A DNA stretch of 64,000 nt from Methylomonas sp. (GTDB taxonomy: Bacteria; Pseudomonadota; Gammaproteobacteria; Methylococcales; Methylomonadaceae), in contig NZ_JALOBS010000009.1 of the NCBI RefSeq assembly GCF_023228165.1, positions 62,001 to 126,000 of the forward strand. Direction: 5' to 3'. The notes below the pieces were generated by a model that had not been told where the DNA came from, did no database searches, and saw only the letters and a program-made list of their open reading frames with translations. The position numbers were made by a program, and so were the translations under genes. Position 1 is the stretch's first letter, and the number at the start of each line of letters is the position of its first letter. Below are positions 1-9,495 of the stretch, in pieces.

Positions 1-975
1 CAAAAACACAGTTTGCGTCTGGATCATATAAAAGTGTTGGTGTTGGATGAAGCCGACCGAATGTTGGACATGGGCTTTTCGGACATCATTAGCGATGTAA
101 TTTCATACGCCCCCAGTCACCGGCAAACCCTGTTATTTTCGGCAACCTACTCCGACACGATTCGGAAACTGAGTCAATCCTTTCAATTTAAACCCATCGC
201 CGTCAGCATAGACACCAACCATCACGACAACGATCTGGCCCAACACTTCCATCGCGTCGACCCAGCGAAAAGATTGCACGCCTTGGGCTATTTATTGGCC
301 TACCACCGACCTGAATCCACGGTAGTATTTTGCAACACCAAGCGTGAATGCCAGGATGTGGCAGGCAGCCTGGCCAATTGCGGCTTTTCCGTGCAAGCCT
401 TGCATGGTGATTTGGAACAAAGAGACCGCGACCAAGTTTTAGTGCGGTTCGCCAATAAAAGTTGCTCGGTATTGGTAGCCACGGACGTAGCCGCCAGAGG
501 CCTGGATATCAAGGAATTGCAGGCCGTCATCAACTATGAACTGCCCTGGGACCCGGAGGTGTACGTGCACCGCATTGGACGCTCCGGCCGGGCCGGCAAA
601 AAAGGTTTGGCGCTGAGCTTGTGCGCCGAGACCGAGCTGGACAGAGTCAAGGCCATTGAAGATTACCTGAACATTTCAGCTCATTGGGACGAACTAGCGC
701 CCTTTAAACTGAGTTATGAACGGCGCTTTCAACCGCCCATGATCACGCTATGGATCGACGGCGGCCGCAAACAGAAAGTACGTCCGGGTGATATTTTGGG
801 CGCCTTGACGGGCACGGCCGGTATTGCCGCCACCGAAGTCGGCAAAATCGATGTATTTGACAAACACGCCTACGTAGCCATAACCCGCCAATATGCCGAC
901 CAGGCCTTGACTTGTCTAAGAAACGGCAAAATTAAGGGCCGCCGCTACAATGTGCACAAGTCCCAATGGGATTAA
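1..975 (+). CDS. dbpA: ATP-dependent RNA helicase DbpA, 3' part
   Basis: The reading frame is open from base 1, so the N-terminal part with Walker A lies outside the window. Visible are the DEAD box (LDEADRMLD), the SAT motif (FSATYS), and helicase domain 2 with ARGLD and HRIGRSGRAG. After these comes a C-terminal domain of about 75 residues of the DbpA RNA-binding type, with PGDILGALTG and a basic end. DbpA of this family binds hairpin 92 of 23S rRNA and acts in 50S subunit maturation in the cytoplasm. The C-terminal domain is what separates it from RhlE or SrmB. The gene ends 90 bases before the next start on the same strand. Confidence 0.9.
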   Translation, partial: QKHSLRLDHIKVLVLDEADRMLDMGFSDIISDVISYAPSHRQTLLFSATYSDTIRKLSQSFQFKPIAVSIDTNHHDNDLAQHFHRVDPAKRLHALGYLLAYHRPESTVVFCNTKRECQDVAGSLANCGFSVQALHGDLEQRDRDQVLVRFANKSCSVLVATDVAARGLDIKELQAVINYELPWDPEVYVHRIGRSGRAGKKGLALSLCAETELDRVKAIEDYLNISAHWDELAPFKLSYERRFQPPMITLWIDGGRKQKVRPGDILGALTGTAGIAATEVGKIDVFDKHAYVAITRQYADQALTCLRNGKIKGRRYNVHKSQWD

Positions 976-1065
976 AACGCCGAGTGTTTGCCATGTTGTA
1001 CTATTCGCGGATACGCGCATCCGAAAAATTGTAATCCGTCAGCACATCGTGATCAGGAAAATACC

Positions 1066-1638
1066 GTGTCTGAGCCATTGACTAAACCCCAACAGAGCGT
1101 TTTATTGAGCCTGGCCTGGCAATCCGTTGCCCATGGCCTAAAAACCGGCAAGCCGCTGAGCGTCGATAATTCGAAATATTCGCCGGCACTGGTAAAGCCC
1201 CGCGCAACCTTTGTGATGTTGGAATACCACCAGCAACCACGCGGCTGTATCGGTCGTCTGGACCCGGTTCGCCCATTAGCGGAAGATGTCTCGGAAAATG
1301 CCTTTGCCGCCGCGTTTTGCGATAGACATTTCCCTGCCGTCAGTTCCGAGGAACTTGACGAACTGGATATCCATATCGATCTGGTATCCGCGCTGGAACC
1401 ACTCAGTTTTAATTCGGAAGTAGAACTCATCAGCCAATTAAGGCCGCATATCGACGGCCTGGTTTTACAAGACGGCTCGCACCATGCTTCCTTTTTGCCT
1501 TCCAACTGGCAAAGCCTGCCTAGCCCCATGCAATTTCTGCAGCACCTCAAGCACAAGGCCGGACTTCCGCTTACCTACTGGTCTAAAACCATCAAAGCCA
1601 ACCGCTTCACCACGCAACAGCTGCCCTGCGCGGATTAA
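1066..1638 (+). CDS. AMMECR1-domain protein (AmmeMemoRadiSam system protein A type)
   Basis: The protein of 190 residues carries the AMMECR1 fold signature: ATFVMLEY, then RGCIGRL, then the acidic stretch leading to FPAVSSEELD, and a C-terminal LPSNW. I chose the GTG at 1066 because AGGA lies at 1054-1057; the longer frame from 988 has an N-terminus unlike the family. In bacteria this domain is often linked to Memo-like and radical SAM partners, but neither is next to it here. Its biochemical role is not established. It follows dbpA on the same strand and may be co-transcribed with it. Confidence 0.8.
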   Translation: MSEPLTKPQQSVLLSLAWQSVAHGLKTGKPLSVDNSKYSPALVKPRATFVMLEYHQQPRGCIGRLDPVRPLAEDVSENAFAAAFCDRHFPAVSSEELDELDIHIDLVSALEPLSFNSEVELISQLRPHIDGLVLQDGSHHASFLPSNWQSLPSPMQFLQHLKHKAGLPLTYWSKTIKANRFTTQQLPCAD

Positions 1639-1857
1639 TACTCCGCATCCGCTCGCTTCGCTGCGCGGTTATATGTGCCTAATCGCCGCCGAACAGTTAA
1701 AATAGTCCGTTCGATTGTTTGTATGCTGCCCGCTACAGGCCGAATCAGGCTTAAAGAATGCCGCTAAAATTAACTGCTGTCATTAATCTTCAACCGCCTT
1801 TTGCATTAATCGGGCAACCGCAAATTTGATAGACTTCTTTGTATAAAGAGATGAAAG

Positions 1858-2220
1858 ATGGCTTTATCCGGATATAAAAATTTTCTGTTTGTTATGCTGA
1901 TGGGATCCACGGCTTGCACCACGCTACCGCCGGCGGCAAAAGCCTACGATAACTTCGCCGACTATGCAGAGTCGGTCTTCAGGCACCAAAATGTGTTGAT
2001 CAGCCGTCTTATGATGATGAACGACAACGACAACGAAAAGCTGGAAGATGCCGAACAAGAAATGAACGACGCCTGCCATCTATTAAATGAATACGCCGAG
2101 CATGAAATGGCGGGTGAATCCATGAGCTTATTCTTCAAACGCAAAGTACAAGCCAGTATCGAAACTTGCGATGAACAAGTCCAAAACTTGGAAACCCTGT
2201 TAACGGAAACCCTCCCCTAA
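1858..2220 (+). CDS. small putative lipoprotein, unknown function
   Basis: A 120-residue protein starting at ATG 1858 after GAGATGAAAG. It has a short basic N-terminus, a hydrophobic segment, and Cys at residue 20 in the context STAC, which is a weak lipobox. A Thr/Pro linker and a helical, acidic body follow, with four consecutive Asn-Asp type residues around residue 60 and a C-terminal helix. I do not recognise a family. The features suggest an envelope lipoprotein made mainly of helices. It stands alone, 219 bases after the AMMECR1 gene and 49 bases before recC on the same strand. Confidence 0.6.
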   Translation: MALSGYKNFLFVMLMGSTACTTLPPAAKAYDNFADYAESVFRHQNVLISRLMMMNDNDNEKLEDAEQEMNDACHLLNEYAEHEMAGESMSLFFKRKVQASIETCDEQVQNLETLLTETLP

Positions 2221-2269
2221 ACCGATGCGAACGTTTGTCGTGCCTGCCGCCTAAGCCCATATCGCTATT

Positions 2270-5200
2270 ATGAGCAATAGCCTGGACAGCGGCATCGCCG
2301 TCATACATTCCAACCAACTGGAAGCCCTGCGGGATGTGGTGGAACACTGGCTGCGCCAACACCCGTTGGCGCCGTTGGAAAATGAAGTATTGCTGGTGCA
2401 AAGCAACGGCATGGGCCAATGGTTAAAGCAAAGTCTGGCGCAAAACAACGCCTTGGGCATTGCCGCCGCCATGCACATCCAATTGCCGTCTCTGTTCATC
2501 TGGAGCGTCTACCGGGCGGTATTGGGACAGCAAATTCCCAAGCAGCAACCGCTGGCCAAAGCCCCGCTGAGCTGGCGTCTGTATCGATTGTTGCCGGCCT
2601 TGATCAGCCGAACCGGCTTTGAAAGTCTGGCGCATTTCCTACAACACGATTTCAATAGTCGAAAACGCTTCCAATTGGCGGAACAACTGGCCGATCTGTT
2701 CGATCAATACCAAGTATATCGTTCCGACTGGATAGTCGATTGGGCAGCCGGCCAGGATACTTTCCGCGATGCGCATGGCGAAGCACGACCCTTGCCCGAC
2801 CGGCAAATATGGCAATCGCAACTCTGGCGGGCAATATTGGAAGATCTGGGCAGCGACTATAACCCGTTCGCCAGTCGGGCCTCGGTGCATGCCCAATTCA
2901 TGGCCAATGTCGACACGCTGCGGCAACGTCCCGCCGGTATCCCGCGCCGCATTGTGATATTCGGTTTGTCGTCTCTGCCGCAACAATCGCTGGAAGTGCT
3001 GGCCAAGCTGGGTAGGTTTTGCCAGGTGGTTTTGTTCGTGCATAACCCATGTCAACATTACTGGGCCGACATCATCGAAGACAAGGAATTGTTAAAAGCT
3101 CAGCGTAAACGACAAACCTACAAAGCCGGCATGGCCGCCGGCCTGAATCCGGAACTACTGCATCTGCATGCCAACCCGCTGTTGGCGGCCTGGGGCAAAC
3201 AAGGCCGCGACTATATCCGCTTGCTGGACCATTTCGACGAAACCCAGGCCTATGCCGACTGGCACTGGCCGGATCATAAAATCGATTTGTTCAAGGATTA
3301 CGGCGACGACGGCCGACGCAGCATCCTGCAACGGCTACAACAAAGTATCCTGGATTTGGAGCCGATACCGGAACAACCGCTGTTGCTGGACAAACCCGAT
3401 CAATCATTGGCCTTCCATATTGCCCATAGCCGGCAGCGGGAAGTGGAAATATTGCACGACCAGTTGCTGGCTCGTTTCGATGCCGCGCAACTAGCCGGCG
3501 AAATACTCTATCCGCGCGACATCATCGTCATGGTGCCGGACATCAATCAATACGCGCCGCATATCCGCGCCGTGTTCGGCCAAGTCCAAGCCGAAGACCC
3601 GCGCCATATTCCGTTCAGTCTGGCCGATCAACAGCAACGCGGCGAAAATCCACTGCTGGTGGCCGTGGAAACCCTGTTGAATCTGCCGGAATCGCGCTTC
3701 AACGTCAGCGAATTTCTGGGGCTGTTGGAAGTACCGGCCTTGCGGCTGCGCTTCGACATAGACGAAACCGCCATTCCCAAACTCCACCAATGGCTGGAAC
3801 AAGCCGGCATCCGCTGGGGCCTGAATGCCGAACAACGCGCCCGCACGGTAGAGATGCCGGCCGATTTTGCCGCCAACACCTGGCAATTCGGTTTGCGCCG
3901 TATGTTGCTGGGTTATGCGGTGGGCGCGGGGGACGCCTTCAACGGCATCGAGCCTTACCCGGAAATCGGCGGGTTGGATGCGCAATGGTTGGGACATTTA
4001 TGCCATATCCTGGATACGCTGGAACGTTACGCCGGCAGTCTCGGCCATGAGCAAAATGCCGACGCCTGGTTGCAAGCACTGAGCCAATTGTTGGCGGATT
4101 TTTTTGTTGCCGACAACCAGCGCGACCGCAAAACCCTGGATACACTACGGCTGGCCTTGGGCAATTGGCATCAGGCCTGCCTGCAGGGCGGCTGCGGCGC
4201 AAACGACCTATTACCGTTAAACGTGGTGCGCGAAGCCTGGCTGGCGGCGGTGGACGAACCCAATCTGCAACAACGTTTCCTCAGCGGTCGGGTAAATTTC
4301 TGCACCCTGATGCCGATGCGGGCCATCCCGTTCCGAGTGATCTGTTTGCTGGGCATGAACGACGGCGATTACCCGCGCAACCAATACCCGCACGGCTTCG
4401 ACTTAATGAACCAGCGCGGCCAATACCGGCCCGGCGACCGCTCGCGGCGGCAGGACGATCAATACCTGTTCCTGGAAGCGCTGCTCTCGGCCAGACAGCA
4501 ACTTTACATCAGCTGGATAGGCCGCAGCATCCGCGACAATAGCGAACGACCTCCCTCGGTGTTGATCGCCCAATTGCGCGATTTTCTGCAACAAAGTTTT
4601 GGTTTGGCGGACGGACAAAAGCTGCTGGAAACCCTGACGCTGGAACACCCGTTGCAGCCCTTCAGCCCGGACTACATTAAGTCCAACCGCGATCCGCGCC
4701 TGTTCAGCTATGCCCGGGAATGGTTTCAACCGTCGCCCGACGAGGCAACGGTTGCTACTGACGAAACTGCTAGCGAGGAAATATCCTACACCCTGAATCT
4801 GGAAGCACTGGCGCGTTTCCTCAGAGCGCCGGTCAAAACTTATTGCCAGCACAGCCTGAAATTCAGCTTCGACAGCGAGGATGTCACCAGCGAAGATAAC
4901 GAACCGTTCGGTTTCGACCGCTTACAGGCACACATCCACGGCAAAGAACTGTTGCAGGATTTACAAAGTCGGCAACCGGTCGACCTCGACGGCTTTTATC
5001 AACAGCAAATGACCGCGTTAAGCGCTAAAGGCGCGCTGCCGTTGGGCGGCTTCGCCCAAACCACTTTCGCCGGCATCGCCAACCCCGCGGACCGGGCTTG
5101 GCATCAATATCGAATGCTGCTTGAGCAATGGCCTCAGGAGATACCGCCCCGGCATATCGAGCTGAGTTTTGTCATTGCGGACCACATCAATGTGCAACTG

Positions 5201-5767
5201 AGTGCCGGACTCAACCAATTGCGCCGAGCCGACGCTGATGACCCATGTGCATTGCTAAGTTTGACGGCGCAAACGCTGCTTAAAAAAGACCTGATTCAGT
5301 ATCACAACCTGATCCTGCCCTGGCTGCGGCATCTGGCCGCCTGCGCCGATGGCCTGTCGGTACATAGCTTTATTGCCGCCGCCGACAGTATCATTACCAT
5401 TCAACCGCTGCCGCAAGCCGATGCAATTAGCCATTTACAGACTTTGCTGGAATCCTGGCGGCAAGGCATGCGGGCCCCGCTACCGGTAGCCTGCCGCACC
5501 GCGTTCGCCTGGCTGAATACCTCGGAAGAAAAAGCCCTGGAAACCGCGCAAGCACAATACGACGGCGATGAATGGAACCCCGGCGAAGTTACTTACGATA
5601 CGTATCTGGGACGTTTTTTCCCCAGCTTCGCCAGTTTGTATCAAACCGAAACCGCACATTTTGAGCACTGGGCAACCGCGCTGTACCAACCGCTTTACCG
5701 CCATCTAACACCGCTGCAGCCATGCAACACCTTGCCGACCGACGAATCCGGACCACCAGGAAATTGA
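2270..5767 (+). CDS. recC: Exodeoxyribonuclease V gamma subunit RecC
   Basis: At 1165 residues the protein has the usual RecC length. It begins with the typical helicase-1A-like region (VLLVQSNGMGQWLK) and contains the RecC signatures RIVIFGLSSLP, MRAIPFRVICLLGMNDGDYPR and DLMNQRGQYRPGDRSRR in order. RecC holds the RecBCD complex together and reads the Chi sequence with a dead helicase fold and a dead nuclease fold. No Shine-Dalgarno sequence is obvious before ATG 2270. No recB or recD gene lies next to it: the next gene encodes an unrelated secreted protein, and the previous one a small lipoprotein. The sequence appears complete, so this is an intact recC away from its usual partners. Confidence 0.93.
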   Translation: MSNSLDSGIAVIHSNQLEALRDVVEHWLRQHPLAPLENEVLLVQSNGMGQWLKQSLAQNNALGIAAAMHIQLPSLFIWSVYRAVLGQQIPKQQPLAKAPLSWRLYRLLPALISRTGFESLAHFLQHDFNSRKRFQLAEQLADLFDQYQVYRSDWIVDWAAGQDTFRDAHGEARPLPDRQIWQSQLWRAILEDLGSDYNPFASRASVHAQFMANVDTLRQRPAGIPRRIVIFGLSSLPQQSLEVLAKLGRFCQVVLFVHNPCQHYWADIIEDKELLKAQRKRQTYKAGMAAGLNPELLHLHANPLLAAWGKQGRDYIRLLDHFDETQAYADWHWPDHKIDLFKDYGDDGRRSILQRLQQSILDLEPIPEQPLLLDKPDQSLAFHIAHSRQREVEILHDQLLARFDAAQLAGEILYPRDIIVMVPDINQYAPHIRAVFGQVQAEDPRHIPFSLADQQQRGENPLLVAVETLLNLPESRFNVSEFLGLLEVPALRLRFDIDETAIPKLHQWLEQAGIRWGLNAEQRARTVEMPADFAANTWQFGLRRMLLGYAVGAGDAFNGIEPYPEIGGLDAQWLGHLCHILDTLERYAGSLGHEQNADAWLQALSQLLADFFVADNQRDRKTLDTLRLALGNWHQACLQGGCGANDLLPLNVVREAWLAAVDEPNLQQRFLSGRVNFCTLMPMRAIPFRVICLLGMNDGDYPRNQYPHGFDLMNQRGQYRPGDRSRRQDDQYLFLEALLSARQQLYISWIGRSIRDNSERPPSVLIAQLRDFLQQSFGLADGQKLLETLTLEHPLQPFSPDYIKSNRDPRLFSYAREWFQPSPDEATVATDETASEEISYTLNLEALARFLRAPVKTYCQHSLKFSFDSEDVTSEDNEPFGFDRLQAHIHGKELLQDLQSRQPVDLDGFYQQQMTALSAKGALPLGGFAQTTFAGIANPADRAWHQYRMLLEQWPQEIPPRHIELSFVIADHINVQLSAGLNQLRRADADDPCALLSLTAQTLLKKDLIQYHNLILPWLRHLAACADGLSVHSFIAAADSIITIQPLPQADAISHLQTLLESWRQGMRAPLPVACRTAFAWLNTSEEKALETAQAQYDGDEWNPGEVTYDTYLGRFFPSFASLYQTETAHFEHWATALYQPLYRHLTPLQPCNTLPTDESGPPGN

Positions 5768-5838
5768 ATATTCAAACTTGGGCAACTGCGGTTCGGCGGG
5801 GCGAAAGCGCTAGCAGACTATTGGCCGCTAACCTGGCT

Positions 5839-6429
5839 ATGCTCAAGCATGTGATACCCATCTTGCTACTGCCAACGCTTTGCCTGGCAAACGATGAGAA
5901 TCCCGACGTTCCGACCGAACTACGAATTTTCGTGGCAGCGAATACGTCATTATTGGCCTATGCCGGCGCCGATCTGAATGGCGACGGTTTATCCGATTAT
6001 GTGTTTATCCTCGAACGTCAAAAAATGCATGACGCCGCTCCTGAAACCGAGACAGGCCAACGACCGTTAAAAATTGCCTTGCGCCAGCCAGACAACAGCC
6101 TGAAAGTCGTCAAAACCAACCACAAGATCATGTTTTGCTCGACCTGCGGCGGCGTATTCGGCGTCCCGTTCGCCGAGCTGTCGGCCACGGCGAAATCGTT
6201 TAGGGTCAGCCACTACGGCGGGAGCAATTGGCGTTGGACCAACAACTTTCAGTTTAACTATTCAAGGCGCGACGATACCTGGCAGTTGGTGCGCGTCGAG
6301 GAAAGCGCCTTTCATACGTCCGACCCGGAGACGCTTGAAACGCTCATCTATAAACCGCCCAAGGACTTCGGCAAAATCGATATTGCCGACTTCGATCCGG
6401 AGAACTTTAAGGGCGTGGGTAAAAAATAA
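5839..6429 (+). CDS. secreted protein with an EF-hand/FG-GAP-like motif, unknown function
   Basis: A 196-residue protein. I place the start at ATG 5839 because a clean signal peptide follows (MLKHVIPILLLPTLCLA, cleavage before NDEN). An in-frame extension back to 5722 would overlap recC and has no protein-like character. The mature part carries DLNGDGLSDYVFIL, a calcium-binding DxNxDG loop as seen in FG-GAP or dockerin-like repeats, and a CSTCGG motif at about residue 100. Aromatic and Ser-rich strands follow. It is likely periplasmic. I do not recognise the family. Confidence 0.6.
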   Translation: MLKHVIPILLLPTLCLANDENPDVPTELRIFVAANTSLLAYAGADLNGDGLSDYVFILERQKMHDAAPETETGQRPLKIALRQPDNSLKVVKTNHKIMFCSTCGGVFGVPFAELSATAKSFRVSHYGGSNWRWTNNFQFNYSRRDDTWQLVRVEESAFHTSDPETLETLIYKPPKDFGKIDIADFDPENFKGVGKK

Positions 6430-6550
6430 CGGCCCATGCAGGTGGATTGAATACTGCAAACCCGGCGCTGATAGGCCTACGAGTAAAACTCTCAAGCCTA
6501 TCAAATCGAACCCTCTCGGAGATAGCAACACCTCCCCCTAAACACTCAGA

Positions 6551-6811
6551 CTAACTTTCCGCTTCGCAAATGCTTTTAAACTCCGGTATGCCGGCGGTTA
6601 AGCGCGCGCGCAGGAAATTAAACTGTCTTTGCAATTCGTCTTCGGCATCGCCGACATTTTTGAATACTTGAACAACTTTTTGATCGTTCAACATATCGGG
6701 ATAATGGGCATCTATGAACTCAAGCACTTCCGCATCAAGTTCACTAATGTTGCTCAAAGCGCCTTCCATGCGAGACAATACCGCACGTAACGCTACAAGA
6801 TCTTCGACCAT
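6551..6811 (-). CDS. small helical cytoplasmic protein, unknown function
   Basis: An 86-residue acidic protein predicted to be nearly all helix, without signal peptide, Cys pairs or membrane segments. It starts at ATG 6811, preceded on its strand by an AACCGAGGAAATTT context (GAGGAA ribosome site). It lies 138 bases downstream of nifS on the same strand, with a strong hairpin between them. It could therefore be the distal gene of the iscA-nifU-nifS unit or have its own promoter. I do not recognise it as NifW, NifM, NifT or another named nif product. Confidence 0.6.
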   Translation of the reverse strand: MVEDLVALRAVLSRMEGALSNISELDAEVLEFIDAHYPDMLNDQKVVQVFKNVGDAEDELQRQFNFLRARLTAGIPEFKSICEAES

Positions 6812-6888
6812 AAATTTCCTCGGTTAAATAGACGCTTTCTTTAGACGTTTTTGTCGAGATATCTGAAAAACGCCACACAATTTTTTCT

Positions 6889-6930
6889 GCCGGGCAGGCC
6901 GGAAACGCTAACGTTTAACCCGGCCCGCCC
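6889..6930. other. GC-rich hairpin between nifS and the 86-residue gene
   Basis: GGGCAGGCCGG at 6892-6902 pairs with CCGGCCCGCCC at 6920-6930, with one bulge. The loop contains a second small palindrome (AAACGCTAACGTTT). Read on the minus strand the hairpin is followed by an A run, not a T run, so it is not a classical intrinsic terminator. It may pause polymerase or stabilise the nifS mRNA 3' end. Confidence 0.5.
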
Positions 6931-6949
6931 TCCAGCAAAATAAACTAGC

Positions 6950-8164
6950 TTACGCATAGCTCGGCTGAAACGCTTGCTCCGGGTCGGCAACAGGCTCGTT
7001 GTTGATACTATCCCAATACGGCGACAGCTTGCGCAGAGTGGCGACGATGCTCGGCATGACTTTCAGCACTTCATCCACATCACTCATACTGTTGTAGCGC
7101 GAGAATGAAAAGCGGATGGTGCCGTGAGCAGCGGTATAAGGTATATCCATGGCCCGCATCACATGAGACGGCTCCAGGGAACCCGAGGTACAGGCCGATC
7201 CGCTGGAAGCGGCAATGCCGGCTTTATTCAGCAACATCAATATCGCCTCGCCTTCGATATATTCAAAGGCAATGTCGGTGGTGTTGGGCAGGCGGTTGTT
7301 CAAGTCGCCGGTGATAAAGCTATGCGGAATGGCTTCAACGATGCCTTGCTCCAAACGATCGCGCATGGCTTTGACCTGAACGTTTTCGTATTCCATGTGC
7401 TCTATAGCCAGTTCGCAAGCCTTACCCAGACCGACGATGGACGCAGTGTTTTCGGTACCGGCCCGACGGCCCCGCTCCTGATGACCACCACGCAGCAAGG
7501 GCCGATAACGTGTTCCGCGGCGCAGATACAACACGCCAATACCTTTTGGTGCATGCAATTTATGGCCGGAAATCGATAGCATATCGATCTTGGTATCCTG
7601 CAACATCATCGGAATTTTACCGACCGCCTGCACGGCGTCGGTATGAAACATTACGCCGGCCGCATTGGCCATTTCGGCCATTTCCACCACCGGAAAAATG
7701 GTCCCGGTCTCATTATTGGCCCACATGACCGACACAATCGCCACCTGATCGGATAACAGGTTTTTATAGGCGTCCAGATTCAGCCGTCCGCATTTATCCA
7801 CCGGCATCCGGTGGATGGTATAACCTTCTTTCTCTAAATTATCCACCAGATTCAGAATCGCCGGATGCTCAACCGCCGTGGTGATGATTTCCTTACGGTT
7901 CGGCTGGGCTTTAATAGCGGACAATATTGCCGTGGAATCGGATTCGGTGCCGCACGAGGTAAAAATGATTTCCGAATCATGCTCCGCGCCGATCAACTCT
8001 TGAACTTGGCTACGGGCTTTCTTGATGGCCTTGGCCACCCCGTCGGCAAAACGGTGAATGGAAGACGGATTACCGAACTGTTCGGTAAAGAACGGAATCA
8101 TCGCATCGACCACCACGCTATCCACCTTGGTAGTCGCGTTGTTATCCAGATAGATATCAGGCAT
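6950..8164 (-). CDS. nifS: Cysteine desulfurase NifS
   Basis: A PLP enzyme that takes sulfur from L-cysteine for Fe-S cluster assembly on NifU. The protein of 404 residues starts at ATG 8164, six bases after a perfect AGGAGG. Visible are LDNNATTKVD at the start, the PLP lysine in SISGHKLHAPKG, the substrate-binding HTDAVQAVG, and the catalytic Cys in SGSACTSGS. The start codon overlaps the nifU stop by eight bases, which points to translational coupling. The C-terminus carries about 25 extra residues after the conserved core. Together with full-length NifU this indicates the NIF-type rather than the ISC-type system. Confidence 0.93.
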   Translation of the reverse strand: MPDIYLDNNATTKVDSVVVDAMIPFFTEQFGNPSSIHRFADGVAKAIKKARSQVQELIGAEHDSEIIFTSCGTESDSTAILSAIKAQPNRKEIITTAVEHPAILNLVDNLEKEGYTIHRMPVDKCGRLNLDAYKNLLSDQVAIVSVMWANNETGTIFPVVEMAEMANAAGVMFHTDAVQAVGKIPMMLQDTKIDMLSISGHKLHAPKGIGVLYLRRGTRYRPLLRGGHQERGRRAGTENTASIVGLGKACELAIEHMEYENVQVKAMRDRLEQGIVEAIPHSFITGDLNNRLPNTTDIAFEYIEGEAILMLLNKAGIAASSGSACTSGSLEPSHVMRAMDIPYTAAHGTIRFSFSRYNSMSDVDEVLKVMPSIVATLRKLSPYWDSINNEPVADPEQAFQPSYA

Positions 8165-9074
8165 GACCAACCTCCTTGATGTTCACCAATTCACTAGTAG
8201 GCATTTGCGAAGCAGGCACGACCTTGATGAACTCAGCCATTACTTCCATCAAGCGTTGTTGAATGCCGGCAATAGTCATTGACGACATTTGGCAGCCGCT
8301 GCAGGCACCGGTCATATTCACGTAAGCAGTGTTGCCGATCACTTCCACCAACTCGACGTCGCCGCCGTCGGCCATCAATTGTGGACGGAAGGACATAATC
8401 ACTTCCTCGATTTTCTTAATGCGTTGCAGGTTGGTCAACGGTTTTTTCTCGGCCTTGGCTTCGACTTTTTCAATTGGCGCCGCACTCGGGTCGAAGGTTT
8501 CGCCGCGTTCTTTCATGACTTTTTCCAAAATCGCTTCGATATCTTCATGACAGGCGGCGCAACCGCCGCCGGCCTTGGTGAAATTGGTAACGTCTTCAAC
8601 GGTGCGTAGTTTGTTCGCCCACACCATTTCTTCGATCATCACCGCGTCGATGGCGAAACATTTACACACCAGGGCGCCTTCTTCGTGATCGTCTTTCCAC
8701 TCTTCGCCGCGATAGTTGGCAACCGCTGCTTGCAGCGCTTCGCGACCCATGACCGAGCAGTGCATTTTTTCCGGCGGCAGGCCGTCCAGTTCCGCGGCAA
8801 TATCCTGGTTGGTAACTTTTAAGGCATCATCCAGTGTCAAACCCTTGATGATTTCGGTTAACACCGAAGACGAGGCAATCGCCGAACCGCAACCGAAAGT
8901 CTGGAAACCGGCGTCTTCGATGACTTCGGAGTCTTCATTGACTTTCAGGGTCAGCCGTAATGCGTCGCCGCAACTAATGGAACCCACTTCGCCAATCGCA
9001 TTGGCCCCTTCCACCGCACCGGCGTTTTTAGGGTTGAAAAAATGGTCTTTAACTTTATCCGAATAATCCCACAT
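8157..9074 (-). CDS. nifU: Fe-S cluster scaffold NifU, full-length three-domain form
   Basis: The 305-residue protein has all three NifU modules. An IscU-like domain has C35, C62 and C106. A central [2Fe-2S] BFD-like domain has C137, C139, C172 and C175. A C-terminal Nfu domain has C258 and C261 in CSGC. A Lys/Glu/Ala linker lies at about 195-212. NifU receives sulfur from NifS and builds clusters for nitrogenase and related apo-proteins. The start at ATG 9074 follows GGAG. It lies between the iscA-like gene (18 bases upstream) and nifS (8-base overlap), and the three genes read as one operon. Confidence 0.95.
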   Translation of the reverse strand: MWDYSDKVKDHFFNPKNAGAVEGANAIGEVGSISCGDALRLTLKVNEDSEVIEDAGFQTFGCGSAIASSSVLTEIIKGLTLDDALKVTNQDIAAELDGLPPEKMHCSVMGREALQAAVANYRGEEWKDDHEEGALVCKCFAIDAVMIEEMVWANKLRTVEDVTNFTKAGGGCAACHEDIEAILEKVMKERGETFDPSAAPIEKVEAKAEKKPLTNLQRIKKIEEVIMSFRPQLMADGGDVELVEVIGNTAYVNMTGACSGCQMSSMTIAGIQQRLMEVMAEFIKVVPASQMPTSELVNIKEVGHA

Positions 9075-9092
9075 GACTTTAATCTCCGCTTC

Positions 9093-9449
9093 TTAAGAAC
9101 AGGTTTTGGGGGTGCCACCGTTATCGCCGGTGGTGAACGAAGAGCCGCAAGCGCAGCTTTTGACTGCGTTGGGATTGCTAAATTTAAAACCCGATCCTTC
9201 CAGGCTATCCACAAAGTCGATGGACATACCATCGAGTTTCGGATAACTGGCCGGATCGACAAATACTTTCACTTCACCGCAATCTATCACGGTGTCTTCG
9301 GCGGCTTCCTTGTCTTCCAAGCGCAAACCGTAAGACAAACCGGAGCAACCGCCATCTGTCACTTCGATCCGCAGGCCCGCGGTCGGTTTGTCGGAATTGC
9401 TGATAAAACGACCTACGGCTTGTACGGCGCTATCGGTTAAAGTAATCAT
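9093..9449 (-). CDS. HesB/IscA-family Fe-S carrier, nif-associated
   Basis: A-type carrier protein of 118 residues with the three conserved cysteines C35 (GGCSGLSYG), C99 and C101 (CACGSSF). I chose ATG 9449 because AGGAGAG stands eight bases upstream; a longer frame to 9476 lacks support. The C-terminal tail after the CxC motif is Gly/Thr-rich and somewhat longer than in E. coli IscA. It is the first gene of the iscA-nifU-nifS unit, which suggests it is the nif-dedicated A-type protein (IscA-nif) passing clusters from NifU to clients. A sigma54-like promoter lies 47 bases upstream. Confidence 0.88.
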   Translation of the reverse strand: MITLTDSAVQAVGRFISNSDKPTAGLRIEVTDGGCSGLSYGLRLEDKEAAEDTVIDCGEVKVFVDPASYPKLDGMSIDFVDSLEGSGFKFSNPNAVKSCACGSSFTTGDNGGTPKTCS

Positions 9450-9495
9450 TGTTAACTCTCCTGAACGGTTTGGCATTGATCTTGTAAACAGTTAA

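Noticed and set aside
988..1065. Upstream extension of the AMMECR1 protein
   Set aside because: The extra residues are not family-like, while the GTG at 1066 has a proper ribosome site.
6889..6930. Intrinsic terminator after nifS
   Set aside because: The stem is strong but followed by an A run, not a T run, on the nifS strand, so I list it only as a hairpin.
9471..9486. Plus-strand TGGCATTGATCTTGTA as a sigma54 promoter for nifZ
   Set aside because: The -12 element has GT instead of the nearly invariant GC, and it lies 160 bases before the gene with no NifA site upstream of it.
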